A DNA stretch of 64,000 nt from the NCBI GenBank assembly GCA_965208685.1, contig CBDBPL010000007.1:558001-622000 (forward strand), in the 5' to 3' direction. The first letter of the stretch is position 1; the number at the start of each line of letters is the position of its first letter. Origin of the DNA: JAJEFO01 sp965208685. GTDB taxonomy: Bacteria > Pseudomonadota > Alphaproteobacteria > Rhodobacterales > Rhodobacteraceae. Shown here one piece after another: positions 45,904 to 56,224 of this stretch. The notes beneath the pieces are model-generated. The model was not told the origin of the DNA, did no database searches, and was given only the letters and a program-made list of their open reading frames with translations. Position numbers and translations under genes: made by a program.

Positions 45904-46626
45904 CTAGTCCACATTTTCGAGCTCCGCGACGAGGCGCGAAGCGCTCGGAATGACGACCCGCCTTGCCGTCTTCAGCTCGATCAGGCCCTCTCTGCGAAGC
46001 TTGGAAATCTGGCGGCTGACGGTTTCGATGGTCAGGCCCAAGTAGCTTGCCATCGCTTCGCGCGAGAGCGGCAAGTCGATCTGGACCGGCTCATCGACAT
46101 CTTCGGGCAATGTGGATCGGTGCACGACGAGCATCAGGAAGCTGACGATTTTTTCTCGTGCCGTCAGGCGTCCGAGCAGCAGCATCCAGTGCCGGGCAGC
46201 GTCAAGTTCGTCGAACGTCATGTCCAGAAGCCGTTTCCTGATGGCCGGCGCGTCTTCGATCAGGTCTTCAAAGGGTCTGCGCCTGAAGCAGCAGAGCGTC
46301 AGGTCGGTGACGGCCGTAATGTCATGGTCGCAGGAGTCACGCCCCGGTCGGCCGATGAAGTCCGACGGGAGCAGCATGCCTGTGATCTGCATTCTTCCGT
46401 CAACCGTGGTATTCGACAGGATCGCAACGCCGGACACGATGGAAGCGACGACATCCAGTCTTTCGCCGCGGAGCACAACGGCCTGACCTGCGGGGATCGA
46501 CTTGTAGGACTTGATGGCATTCAGCTTGGAGAATTCCGCGTCATCGCTTGCCGCACAGATGGCCCTGTGCCTTACGGGGCAGTACTGGCAGTCCAATCTC
46601 AGGTCTTCGGTGCGCGAAAATTCCAC
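45904..46626 (-). CDS. fnrL: FnrL, oxygen-sensing Crp/Fnr-family regulator
   Basis: 240 residues from a GTG. The 4Fe-4S cysteines are C13, C16 and C24 (CQYCPVRHRAIC) plus C99 (RDSCDHD). Cyclic-nucleotide-like fold, then a winged helix with LSREAMASYLGLTIETVSRQ, whose ETVSRQ recognition helix has the E--SR residues that read TTGAT. Without oxygen the cluster allows dimer formation and activation of ccoNOQP and other microaerobic genes. Same strand and directly upstream of the oxidase operon. Confidence 0.93.
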   Translation of the reverse strand: MEFSRTEDLRLDCQYCPVRHRAICAASDDAEFSKLNAIKSYKSIPAGQAVVLRGERLDVVASIVSGVAILSNTTVDGRMQITGMLLPSDFIGRPGRDSCDHDITAVTDLTLCCFRRRPFEDLIEDAPAIRKRLLDMTFDELDAARHWMLLLGRLTAREKIVSFLMLVVHRSTLPEDVDEPVQIDLPLSREAMASYLGLTIETVSRQISKLRREGLIELKTARRVVIPSASRLVAELENVD

Positions 46627-46640
46627 GGCATGCTCGCTAC

Positions 46641-46676
46641 ATGGTTCCTCGAGATTGCATCAATGGTTCCTCGAGA
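46641..46676. repeat. 22-bp partial tandem duplication before fnrL
   Basis: ATGGTTCCTCGAGA occurs at 46641-46654 and again at 46663-46676, a period of 22. It lies 14 to 50 bp upstream of the fnrL GTG, within its leader or promoter. Confidence 0.85.
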
Positions 46677-47400
46677 ATGCGTCTGTCGTCTCCCGTGGAG
46701 GCGAAGTTACATAAATTCCCCGGGGCGACCATAGGGATTTTGGGACCCGAGACAAATCGTCGCCCGCGTCTCGTTCCGGCACGGACCGGCGCCGCAGGAA
46801 GGACGGATCATGATCGGCGAAGACGGCAAGGACGGCTTCAGTGCGGGCCGGTTGCCCAAAGTGCCCTGCGCAAACGATGGTTGACATGCAGCACCCAGGC
46901 TGGGCGTACGTGTCCTGTGCTAGTCGTGGGCATGAACTCGCACCAGAACTGTTGCATTTTCATTTGCCAGAATTGTGGGAAATTCACCTGCCAGTGACAG
47001 TCAGTAGAGGTTGCGAACGCAACCGCCTCTCGCCCGCCCAGTTGCGCCAGACCCCGACACAGGTTGCCGGAGCAACAAATGGATGCTGTCAGCACTTTCG
47101 CCAGTGCACAACGTCGTGCCGCGAAATCGGAGCATCGAAAGTTGTCATCCTTTCGTTTAGGTGCCCAAATTGCGCTGGCGCCGCACTCCCGATCAGGGCC
47201 CGGCCTCGGTATCCTGCCCGGACTTCCGGATGTGATGGCAAGCCGCACGGCTGGGACTTGATTCTGGCGAACCTCGATTGCGGCTTGACTCTGTCGGGAA
47301 GCAAAGCTACTTATAAACCCAACAGATAGGATACGATTGGAAATCACGATGACACTTGAATTCATGGCCCCAGCAACCATTGAGGGAGAAAGTGCTGAAC
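46677..47400. other. gene-free stretch upstream of the DUF4160 gene
   Basis: About 720 bp without a supported gene. A minus-strand open frame of about 190 codons covers much of it but has no recognisable domain and a biased, cysteine- and serine-rich composition. It contains one copy of the 57-bp inverted repeat (47099-47155). Confidence 0.45.
47099..47155 (-). repeat. 57-bp diverged repeat, copy A
   Basis: The minus strand matches the plus strand of 48157-48213 at 45 of 57 positions by my count, including CTTTCGA and CGTTGTGCA. The two copies are inverted and flank the DUF4160/DUF2442 pair. Confidence 0.65.
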
Positions 47401-47673
47401 ATGGCCACAATTCATCGCCTCCACGAATTTCGTTTTGTAATTCATTCGAACGACCACGACCCGGCGCATGTGCACCTCATCTCTGGGGACGGGCACGCAA
47501 AAGTGCGGCTGTTCGGGACCAACGGAGAGCCCGAGGTCGAGCGGATATCAGGCATTCCGCGGCACAGGCTGCGTCGTTTGGTGAAGGAAGTCCTGGAAAA
47601 CCGGGAAGAGTTCTTAAAGCGGTGGGAAGAGATTCATGGCAAGCGTGAGGAAGACGAAGCCAAAGCGGAGTGA
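47401..47673 (+). CDS. DUF4160 domain protein
   Basis: 90 residues from the ATG at 47401. It fits DUF4160: MATIHRLHEFRFVIHSNDHD then the PAHVHL motif (AHVHLISGDGHAKVRLFG), and an end helix LRRLVKEVLENREEFLKRWE. DUF4160 genes are very often followed by a DUF2442 gene, as here, and the pair is suspected to be toxin-antitoxin-like; the function is not established. The 38-bp overlap with the next gene supports coupled translation. Confidence 0.8.
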   Translation: MATIHRLHEFRFVIHSNDHDPAHVHLISGDGHAKVRLFGTNGEPEVERISGIPRHRLRRLVKEVLENREEFLKRWEEIHGKREEDEAKAE

Positions 47674-48121
47674 CGCAGATTTCGGCGAAGCACTTGCTCG
47701 CGGGCAGGAAGCGCTCGAACGCGAGCCGCGCGCCAAGGCGGCTCGCTACGACGATGCCACGAAAGAGGTGACGATCGATTTGATCAACGGATGCACTTAC
47801 GTGTTTCCTGCGCAGCTTGTGCAGGAACTGTCCGGCGCGTCGCGCGCAGAACTCGTTCAAGTCGAGGTCGAGGGCCTGGGCTTCAATCTCCATTGGCCGA
47901 AACTCGACGTCGACCTGTACGTGCCCGCACTGGTGGCAGGCGTTTTTGGTACGCAGGACTGGATGGTCAAGGCCCTCGCCCGGCGCGCTGGTCGGTCCAC
48001 TTCACCTGCCAAGGCTGCAGCAGCACGGGCAAACGGAGCGAAAGGCGGCCGACCTCGAAAGAAACTGGGTGTCAAGACGCGTTCACGGAGGGATGGTGTC
48101 CGCGAGACCGCATCGCCTTGA
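47636..48121 (+). CDS. DUF2442 domain protein with a basic tail
   Basis: 161 residues. The DUF2442 core is about residues 25-115: ARYDDATKEVTIDLINGCTY, FPAQLVQELSGASRAELVQV, LHWPKLDVDLYVPALVAGVF. A C-terminal tail rich in K, R, A and G (AAAARANGAKGGRPRKKLGV) follows and looks DNA- or RNA-binding, as some antitoxin-like members have. It overlaps the DUF4160 gene by 38 bp. Confidence 0.8.
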   Translation: MASVRKTKPKRSDADFGEALARGQEALEREPRAKAARYDDATKEVTIDLINGCTYVFPAQLVQELSGASRAELVQVEVEGLGFNLHWPKLDVDLYVPALVAGVFGTQDWMVKALARRAGRSTSPAKAAAARANGAKGGRPRKKLGVKTRSRRDGVRETASP

Positions 48122-48156
48122 ACGCATCCCGATGTCTCAACGTTGGGAACTTGCAA

Positions 48157-48213
48157 CGAAACGCTGACGCCTTTCGACGTTCCGCTTTCGTGGCTCGCCG
48201 TTGTGCAGTGGCA
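48157..48213 (+). repeat. 57-bp diverged repeat, copy B
   Basis: Inverted partner of 47099-47155, about 79 percent identical. It starts 36 bp after the DUF2442 stop. Confidence 0.65.
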
Positions 48214-48410
48214 TGGCGACGTTGGGCGGTCGCGAGGCCGAGCAGGGCGAAAGCCGTTCTGCGGTCCGCGTGTGGCGCCACACGACAAATCCACATGTTT
48301 CGGACATGTGTGTCCAGCATTGATCGGCTGGGTGCTTCCCGCATGTCAACATTTCTCCACAAGCACCCAAACGAAGTCAGCCTCGCATCCTGCGGAAGGT
48401 CCCGGCTGCT

Positions 48411-49133
48411 CTATGGATCCGCCTCGGCTCGGTGCGCCGCGGCGAATTCCGCCATGCTGTTGAACTGGAAATCTGCACGCGGCGTCCTTCCTGGGTCGAT
48501 CGTTGCACCGAAGCCCTCCTTGCCGTGGCGACGATATATCCAGCAATTCGCCAACCCGAACTCGTTTGCTGGTGCATGGTCATGGAAGAGGCTCTCGGCC
48601 ACGTGCAGGATCTGGGACTTGTCGAAGTCCTGCCTGCCAAGCGCTTCGATCATGTACTCGAAGTTTCGCGGAGCCGGCTTGTAGGAGCCGATGTCCTCCG
48701 CCGTGTAGACGTTGTCAAACGCGACTCGAAGCTTCGCGTTGCTGCCGGCAAAGCTGACGTTGTCCGTGTTGGTCAGGACAGCCAGCCTGTAGTGCTGCTT
48801 CAGGTATTTCAGCGCTTCCGCGCTGTCCGGAAAGGCGGGCCACGTCCCAACGGTCGTGCCATACGCCCTGCACTCTTCCCATGACACGGTGACGTTCCAC
48901 TCCTCCGCGAGACGCCGATAGACGACCGGCAGCAGGTCGCGATACAGCTTTGACGGCGTCAGTCGCTGGATCGTGGATTCGTGATATGCGTGGGCCTCGA
49001 GGACCTTGTCGCGGCCGAGCGCTTGACGGACCTTGTCTGTCAGCGGCTTCAATCCCTCGATGATCCCCGTCTCCCAGTCAATGAGCGTGCCATAGACATC
49101 GAATGTCAGGACCTTGAAATTGCGGAGTTTCAA
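48411..49133 (-). CDS. haloacid dehalogenase type II (HAD superfamily)
   Basis: 240 residues. The nucleophile is D12 in LTFDVYGTLIDWETG; the later HAD motifs are LAVLTNTDNVSF, YKPAPRNFEYMIE with the lysine, and HVAESLFHDHAPANEFGLAN with the aspartate. The order and cap fit L-2-haloacid dehalogenases, which hydrolyse 2-haloacids, though many homologues act on other small substrates. It stands alone on the minus strand. Confidence 0.88.
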   Translation of the reverse strand: MKLRNFKVLTFDVYGTLIDWETGIIEGLKPLTDKVRQALGRDKVLEAHAYHESTIQRLTPSKLYRDLLPVVYRRLAEEWNVTVSWEECRAYGTTVGTWPAFPDSAEALKYLKQHYRLAVLTNTDNVSFAGSNAKLRVAFDNVYTAEDIGSYKPAPRNFEYMIEALGRQDFDKSQILHVAESLFHDHAPANEFGLANCWIYRRHGKEGFGATIDPGRTPRADFQFNSMAEFAAAHRAEADP

Positions 49134-49211
49134 ATCTCTCCCCTTTCGGCCGAACAGGTTGTCGGCAAGGCGTGCAAGACCGGAACCGGTTGAATGGTTG
49201 TCTGGCGAACC

Positions 49212-49745
49212 CTAGCTGCCGCGACTTCCGAACCACATTCGCCGAAACAAGCCGTCGCGCAGGTAGAACTGGTGATAGAGAGCCGCGCAGGTGTGCAACA
49301 GCACAAAAAGAATGAGCAGGTTCGAAATCAGTCCGTGTGCCAGGCGTGGTGCAAGAGTGGACAGGTTTGCCGGCAACTGCTCGTCGTTTCCGCCGAAGAC
49401 GATCGGGAACAGGCCGCCGACCAGGGCCGTGCCCAACCCGCTGAGCACCATGAGCGCAATCAGCAGATACATGATCCAGTGGGTCGCGATGCCGACCTTG
49501 TCCAGAAGCGGGCTCCCGGTCTCGGCATGGGGCGGATTGGCCGAAGCGAACCGAACGGCAAGCCGCAGGAGCAGGAGCGCGCCCAAGGCCAGGCCGACCG
49601 TCATGTGGCCCGCGAGCCCCTGCAGCTTTTGTGGATCGGCATTGCTCATGGTGGACAGGAGCACCTTTCCGAAGAAGAGCGACACGACGACCATGACCGC
49701 CATGATCCAGTGCAATGCAACCAATAGCGGGTGGTACCTGGTCAT
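49212..49745 (-). CDS. cytochrome b561 family protein
   Basis: 177 residues, four membrane helices with histidines for two b hemes: RYHPLLVALHWIMAVMVVVS, LAGHMTVGLALGALLLLRLA, GIATHWIMYLLIALMVLSGL, ARLAHGLISNLLILFVLLHT. Members are superoxide:ubiquinone oxidoreductases (CybB) or electron carriers for catalytic partners. It is 78 bp from the HAD gene; no partner is adjacent. Confidence 0.88.
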   Translation of the reverse strand: MTRYHPLLVALHWIMAVMVVVSLFFGKVLLSTMSNADPQKLQGLAGHMTVGLALGALLLLRLAVRFASANPPHAETGSPLLDKVGIATHWIMYLLIALMVLSGLGTALVGGLFPIVFGGNDEQLPANLSTLAPRLAHGLISNLLILFVLLHTCAALYHQFYLRDGLFRRMWFGSRGS

Positions 49746-49876
49746 TGTTATTTCTGTCTCAACTTGTCAGGGCTGTCCGATACGATCCACTGTCAAGGCA
49801 CCGGGCACCATAGTCAACTCCCGCGCAGGTCCGGCATCAAGATTCCGCGTGACTTGCTCGGCATGTGACCTGCGGC

Positions 49877-50934
49877 CTACGAGCCGCCTCTCCCTACAAC
49901 CCTGCTGGCTGCCCGGGCGGCGTTTCCGATGCCAGCGACCAGATCAACGCGGCCGGAGTCGGACGTCGCGAGTTGTCGACTGGAGTCTCCCGAACACATG
50001 GCCTTCAGGTCCCTCAAGATCATGTCGCCAATCAGGTGGCGACCACCTTGAACCGCCGCCGCGCGGTGCGGCGAGAGAATGACATTGGACACATTCCTGA
50101 CTGGATGGTTCCGCGGCAGCGGTTCGACGGGAAACACGTCCGCAGCGACCCGTATTCGCCCGGTCTTCGCCGCCGCGACGAGCGCGTCAAAATCCACCAG
50201 ATGTGCCCGGCTCAGGAGCACGACAAGCGCGTGGTCCGGGAGCAGGGCAACCATGTCTGCCGAGATGAGCGCCTTGTTCCGGGATGTCGGAGCAGCCGTG
50301 ACAAACAGGCAGCGAGACCACTTCAGCAGGTCTTCGAGCCTGCACAGTTCCACGTCGAACCGGTTCACATCCCCTGGCGCCAGCCAAGGATCATGAGCCC
50401 TGACTCTCGGGCGAAACGGAGCCAGCAATCCCGTCAGTTCCCTGGCGATTTGTCCGAAGCCGACAAACCCCATCCTCGCGCCGTGCAAAGAGAAATCGGT
50501 CGTCGAGTTTTCCTGCAGCCAGCCTTCGTTGCCGCCTCGAAACGCTTCGTGCTCGGCGACCAGCCCGCGCGCGCCCGCGAGGGCCATTGCCAGTCCCATT
50601 TCCGCGACGGATTCCCGAAACCCCGGAGCGCAGGAAAGGACCTCGACGCCCTTCGCGGCACAGGCCTCGTAGTCGATCGAGGCCGGAAAGGTGCCGGAGA
50701 CCTCGATCACTGCACGAAGATTCGGTGCATCGTCGAGCATCTTCCGAGTGACGGTGGGGGTCGCGGATATCAGCACGGATGCTGACGGCCAGGCCGCGTC
50801 TAAGGCTTCACTGGAGATCGGTTCGTCCTTGCCCCAGATCACGTCGAATCCCTCCCGCAAGGCCGAGAGCGTGCCCTGCGAGAACAGTTCGGCCAGGGTT
50901 CGCCAATGAGGATCAAGTATGACGGCAGGCTTCG

Positions 50935-50938
<4 letters not shown>
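49877..50938 (-). CDS. D-isomer-specific 2-hydroxyacid dehydrogenase
   Basis: 353 residues. The NAD fold has GFVGFGQIARELTGLL; the catalytic R, E and H lie in LLSRAHLVD, FPVEPLPRNHP and ILSPHRAAAV. Family members reduce keto acids such as hydroxypyruvate or phosphoglycerate. It is last in the lacI sugar operon and overlaps the ATPase gene by an ATGA, so it probably handles a product of the imported sugar. Confidence 0.88.
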
Positions 50939-52005
<1,067 letters not shown>

Positions 52006-52006
52006 G

Positions 52007-52963
52007 TCAGCGCTCCAGGGTCAGGGTTCCGTCCCCGCGTCGGAACACGGGCGCGGGATCCATGATGTAGCCGCCAAAGCCGTCCGGTCCGCCGTCCTTG
52101 AACCCGAGGAGCTTGAGGCCGTCGTGCTCGACGATGCGGGCGGCGTACCGAAGGACTTTCGTGTCCAGTGCATCGCCGTCCGGCAGCCGCCAGGGACCGC
52201 GCGGCGAATCGCTGATCAAGTAGTGCGTGCCGCGCCCCATGCGACCGTTCTTCTCTGCGTTCCAGCGGGCCTGGTGTTTGGGGTCCATGCAAAAGAGGCA
52301 GTGCCATCTGCCGTCGATCTGCAGAACCTGCGGCACTTCAAGCTGGCCCCAGCCGCCAGAGAACACCGGAGGTTCCAGCGTCCAGGTCACCAGGTCGGGC
52401 GAAGTGGCGAATCCGATGCATCCAGCATCATTGGTTTCGTCGATTCCGGCCACGCGCGCGGTGAAGTACATCAACCACCCCGAGCCGTCCGGATCTTTCA
52501 TGACCCAGGGGTCGCGCATGGCGCGGTCGTGCCATGCGCCTTCCCAGTCGGTCTCGTAATGCACGGAATTCGGGCCTGTCAGATCGAGACAGAGGCCATC
52601 GCCCACCCGCTCCCAGGATTCCAGATCTTCGCCGACGGCGTGACCGATTCGCTGGATCAGCGCGCCTTCCGCTTGCGAGGTTCCGGTGTAAAAGTAGTGC
52701 CAGGAGCCATCGTCGCCACGCAGCGTCGACCCGGTCCAGGTGGTCTTGTCGTCCCAGGCCGGGCCTTCGGACGGCGCGAGCGATGTTCCCCGATGCTCCC
52801 ACGTCACGAGATCGTCGCTGACGGCGTGGCCTTGGGTCACGTTCCAGTGGCGAAGTTCCGGGTCGCCGATCGATTTCGGAGCCTTCAGGTACCAGCAGTG
52901 CCATTGGTTGCCGTCGTGCAGGTACCAGCTGTCCCAGACCCAATGATCTTCAAGTGCCAGCAT
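52007..52963 (-). CDS. GH32-like (GH-J clan) glycoside hydrolase
   Basis: 318 residues without a signal peptide, so cytosolic. The five-bladed propeller signatures are visible: WVWDSWYLHDG near the start (candidate nucleophile aspartate), RDPWVMKDPDGSG (the RDP motif) and LEVPQVLQIDGRW (acid/base glutamate). These fit fructosidase-like GH32 better than GH43, but the assignment is by motif only. The ATG at 52963 is preferred over an upstream in-frame codon that lies in the permease gene. It sits between permease and ATPase genes, so its substrate is probably what they import. Confidence 0.7.
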   Translation of the reverse strand: MLALEDHWVWDSWYLHDGNQWHCWYLKAPKSIGDPELRHWNVTQGHAVSDDLVTWEHRGTSLAPSEGPAWDDKTTWTGSTLRGDDGSWHYFYTGTSQAEGALIQRIGHAVGEDLESWERVGDGLCLDLTGPNSVHYETDWEGAWHDRAMRDPWVMKDPDGSGWLMYFTARVAGIDETNDAGCIGFATSPDLVTWTLEPPVFSGGWGQLEVPQVLQIDGRWHCLFCMDPKHQARWNAEKNGRMGRGTHYLISDSPRGPWRLPDGDALDTKVLRYAARIVEHDGLKLLGFKDGGPDGFGGYIMDPAPVFRRGDGTLTLER

Positions 52964-52965
52964 GC

Positions 52966-53835
52966 CTACCCCTTCACGCCAGTTGACGCGATCGAGGCGA
53001 TGAACGCGCGCTGCAGGACCAGATAGAACGCCAGGACGGGTACAGTGATGATGCTGAGATAGGCCATGATCTCGCCCCACGCCGTGTTCAACTGGAAGAA
53101 GTAGAGCAGTCCCACCATGATCGGTCTCAAGCCCTCTTCCTGCACGACCATGATCGGCCAGATGAACTGGTTGTTGTACATCTCGAGGAACTTCAGGATT
53201 GCGACCGTCGCGATGACCGGTCCGGACAGCGGCATCACCACGCGGCGATAGACCTGAAACCAGCTTGCGCCTTCGACGCGGGCGGACTCCACTAGATCAC
53301 GCGGCAAGTCGCGGAAGTACTGGACGAAGAGGAAGATCTCCAGCGCCCGGATGATCCAGGGCACGATCTGCACCTGGTAGGAGTTGAGCCAGCCCCAGGT
53401 GACGCCTTCGGTGCTCAGCCAAGGCAGGTTGTTCACCAGCAGAAGCAGTGGCACGGCAACGGTCTCGAAGGGCAGGATGTACGTTGCGATGATGATCGCC
53501 AGCACAACCGTCTTGCCACGCCACTCGATGAACACGAACGAAAAGGCGGCGATCGAGGCAAGGAACAGCGACAGCACAAGCGTCGTCGCCGTGATGAAGA
53601 CCGAATTGAAGATGAAGAGTCCGACCGGAGCCCTGCTGAAGGCATCGCGGTAGTTGTCGACGCCGATGTCCCCGACCGGGAGGAACGCGCGCAATGACGA
53701 ACTGTCGCTCAAGAGCTGCAGGTCCGGCTTGAGCGATGACATGACCATGAAGAGGATCGGCAGGATGAATATGCAGGCTATGAATCCCAGGAAGAGATAC
53801 AGTCCGATCAGCCGCGTCTTGCGTTCCAGGGTCAT
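52966..53835 (-). CDS. sugar ABC transporter permease (MalG type)
   Basis: 289 residues, six predicted helices. The EAA loop, which docks the ATPase, reads DLVESARVEGASWFQVYRRVVMPLSGP. The N-terminal periplasmic part (SLKPDLQLLSDSSSLRAFLP) is typical of MalG-type partners. Two bases separate it from the glycosidase gene and one from the MalF-type permease. Confidence 0.92.
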   Translation of the reverse strand: MTLERKTRLIGLYLFLGFIACIFILPILFMVMSSLKPDLQLLSDSSSLRAFLPVGDIGVDNYRDAFSRAPVGLFIFNSVFITATTLVLSLFLASIAAFSFVFIEWRGKTVVLAIIIATYILPFETVAVPLLLLVNNLPWLSTEGVTWGWLNSYQVQIVPWIIRALEIFLFVQYFRDLPRDLVESARVEGASWFQVYRRVVMPLSGPVIATVAILKFLEMYNNQFIWPIMVVQEEGLRPIMVGLLYFFQLNTAWGEIMAYLSIITVPVLAFYLVLQRAFIASIASTGVKG

Positions 53836-53836
53836 G

Positions 53837-54907
53837 TCACTTCTCCCGCGTCAGCCAGCGCTGCAGAAGCGAAATCGAGAGCACGAAGAGGAATAGGAAG
53901 ACGGAAATCGTCGATCCGCCCGAAATGTCCTGCCTTCCATAGCCGCGCTCGACCATCTGGAAGACGATGGACTGCGTGCTGTCAAGCGGTCCGCCCCCCG
54001 TCATGACCGCGATCTGCGGATAGAGCGTGAATGCCTGCATGGTGATGATGATCATCACCAGGATTGCGGTGTTGCGGAGGCCGGGCCACGTCACGTACCG
54101 AAACGTCTGCCAGCGCGACGCGCCCTCGATCCTTGCCGCTTCGTAGAGCGGTGCCGGGATCGTCTGGAGACCCGAAAGCCAGATGATCATGTGAAAGCCG
54201 ACCCCCTGCCAGATCGACATCGCCATGATCGAGGGCAGCGCCGTGGATGTCTGCCCAAGCCAGTCGACAGGCTCGAACCAGCCGAAGGTCAGCATGCCGA
54301 GCACCGTGTTCAGGAGCCCGTTCTGGCCGTCGTAGATGAATCGCCAGAGCATCGAGACCACGACCATCGAGATCACGACGGGCATGAAGTAGATCGTCCG
54401 GAAGACGTTGATGCCGCGAATCTTCCGGTTGATGAGCAGCGCCAGGCCCAGCGCCGCAGCCGCCTGGAGCGGCGCGACGACAACCACGAAGAACAGGGTG
54501 TTGCGCACGGCCTTCAGGAAGACAACGTCCGTTGCCAGGACGAATGTGCGCCGGTCGTCACCGCGACCGAAGCTGAACCACTCGCGCTTGCGATAGTATT
54601 GGGGGTAGCCGTCCTTGTTACGGGTGTATGTGCGCAGCGACGGGAAGACGGGCTCGCCGTCCTTCGTCCTGACTGCGCCGTCATCGTCGCGTTCGGCCAC
54701 AAGCGTGAGAACGGCGATGCCGAAGAGACGTTCGTAATTTGCCGTTCCGACCCATTCGGTCGGATTCGGTGACACGAGGCGCTGGTTGGTGAACGAGAAC
54801 CCGATCGCCATGAAGAAGGGAATGATCAGGAAGGCTGCAATCAGCAGGAAGGCGGGTCCGGCCATCAGCCAGCCCGCACGATTCTGCTGTGTCAGTCTCG
54901 ATGCCAT
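53837..54907 (-). CDS. sugar ABC transporter permease (MalF/UgpA type)
   Basis: 356 residues with six core helices and a large periplasmic insertion of about 70 residues after the first helix (LTLVAERDDDGAVRTKDGEP through WFSFGRGDDRRT), which is unusual compared with UgpA and closer to MalF. EAA loop: LYEAARIEGASRWQTFRYVTWPGLR. Separated from the binding-protein gene by a 57-bp gap that holds a strong hairpin. Confidence 0.92.
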   Translation of the reverse strand: MASRLTQQNRAGWLMAGPAFLLIAAFLIIPFFMAIGFSFTNQRLVSPNPTEWVGTANYERLFGIAVLTLVAERDDDGAVRTKDGEPVFPSLRTYTRNKDGYPQYYRKREWFSFGRGDDRRTFVLATDVVFLKAVRNTLFFVVVVAPLQAAAALGLALLINRKIRGINVFRTIYFMPVVISMVVVSMLWRFIYDGQNGLLNTVLGMLTFGWFEPVDWLGQTSTALPSIMAMSIWQGVGFHMIIWLSGLQTIPAPLYEAARIEGASRWQTFRYVTWPGLRNTAILVMIIITMQAFTLYPQIAVMTGGGPLDSTQSIVFQMVERGYGRQDISGGSTISVFLFLFVLSISLLQRWLTREK

Positions 54908-54928
54908 CCTGGCGCCCGGGCAGGGGTC

Positions 54929-54953
54929 GGGCGGGCCGTTTCCCGGCCCGCCC
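54929..54953 (-). promoter_or_regulatory. intercistronic hairpin after the binding-protein gene
   Basis: GGGCGGGCCG (54929-54938) pairs perfectly with CGGCCCGCCC (54944-54953) around a 5-base loop. It lies between the stop of the solute-binding protein and the start of the first permease, where such stems commonly stabilise the upstream message or reduce readthrough. Confidence 0.75.
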
Positions 54954-54964
54954 GCTGTAGACGA

Positions 54965-56224
54965 TCAGTTGCCGTAGCCGTTGTTGGCCTCGATGTCCGC
55001 ATCGATCTCGTCGACGGCGGCATCGAGCGTGTCCGCCACGTTGGCCCCGTCCGCGATGTCTGCCAACGCCTTTTCGAAGATTTTTGCGACGACCGGATAG
55101 CCCGGGGTCACGGGCCGCACGAGGGCCTGCGCGTTGGAGAGTTCAAAGAACACCTCGAGGGGGCCGCCCGGGGCGTAGTTCGTCGTCATGGCCGCCGCCG
55201 ACGGCGTTGACGGGATCAGGCCGATGCCGTCCGAGAAGGCGGCAAGGTACTTGTCCTGGATGGCGTGCTCGATCCAGGCAGCCGCCCCGTCGGGATGCTC
55301 GCAGGTCTCGGTGACTCCGAACTGCCACGACGCCGCGCCGATGGTCGGTCCGTTCCCGAGGTCCGGCGCCGGCAGGAACACGATGTCCTCGACGCCGCCG
55401 TCCATCGTCGGGACCGCTGCCCAGTTTCCGTTCCACGAGAAGGCGTACCTGCCCTCGATGAACCCGGTATCGCGGTCAGCGCCGTCCTGGCTGTTGCCGG
55501 GCGCGTATCCGCCGGCAAACAGGTTCTGCCACCACTCGCCGAAGGCAAGCGCGGCATCGCCGTTCAGCGCGCCTTCGGCCGTCGTGTAGTTCGAGCGGTC
55601 GATCATGTCGCCGCCGAAGCTCTGAATGAACGGACCGAAGGCGTACGGGAACCATTCGCCTTTCCACGCCATGCCGAGGTCAAGCGCGTATTCGTAGCTG
55701 CCCGAGTCCTTGGCGGCATCAAGTGCGGCCTGCAGTTCGTCCCGCGACCAAGGGTTGTCGAGCGTGGGCGTACGCAGGCCGAGCTCGTCTAGCGTGGACT
55801 GGCGGGCATAGAGGGCGACGGCTGCGTCCCAGAGGCCGATCGAGTACAGCGTGTCGTTCCAGATGCCCTTGGTCCCGGGCAGGAAGTCGGCAATTTTCGA
55901 CTCGTCGATGGGCAGCGGCTGCATGTATCCGGCCCAGGCCCATCGTGGCATGACGGGGCCGTCGACGTCGATGATGCAGGGCAGGTTGCCTGCGAGCGCG
56001 GCGGCCTCGACGGAGTCGTTGTAGCTTTCCTGCGGGAAGCTCTCGATGACGACGTTCCAGTCCGACTGGCCGGAGTTGAAGTCGTCTATGATCCGGTTGA
56101 TGAGGTTCGACTCAACCTCGTTGCCGGCACCGTGGTACCACATGGTTACCGAGGTCTGTGCGACGGACGCTCCGGCCGCGAACGCGGATGCGGCCAGCGC
56201 CGCGCCAAATGTCTTCAGTTTCAT
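54965..56224 (-). CDS. extracellular sugar-binding protein of ABC transporter
   Basis: 419 residues from the ATG at 56224 (AGGGAG lies 11 bases ahead). Signal peptide MKLKTFGAALAASAFAAGAS, cleaved near VAQ. Family 1 binding-protein features: TSVTMWYHGAGNEVESNLIN, RYAFSWNGNWAAVPTMDGGV, and the last-third GAASWQFGVTE. It captures the sugar in the periplasm. Its start overlaps the lacI stop as ATGA. The substrate is likely an oligo- or disaccharide, given the glycosidase in the operon. Confidence 0.9.
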   Translation of the reverse strand: MKLKTFGAALAASAFAAGASVAQTSVTMWYHGAGNEVESNLINRIIDDFNSGQSDWNVVIESFPQESYNDSVEAAALAGNLPCIIDVDGPVMPRWAWAGYMQPLPIDESKIADFLPGTKGIWNDTLYSIGLWDAAVALYARQSTLDELGLRTPTLDNPWSRDELQAALDAAKDSGSYEYALDLGMAWKGEWFPYAFGPFIQSFGGDMIDRSNYTTAEGALNGDAALAFGEWWQNLFAGGYAPGNSQDGADRDTGFIEGRYAFSWNGNWAAVPTMDGGVEDIVFLPAPDLGNGPTIGAASWQFGVTETCEHPDGAAAWIEHAIQDKYLAAFSDGIGLIPSTPSAAAMTTNYAPGGPLEVFFELSNAQALVRPVTPGYPVVAKIFEKALADIADGANVADTLDAAVDEIDADIEANNGYGN

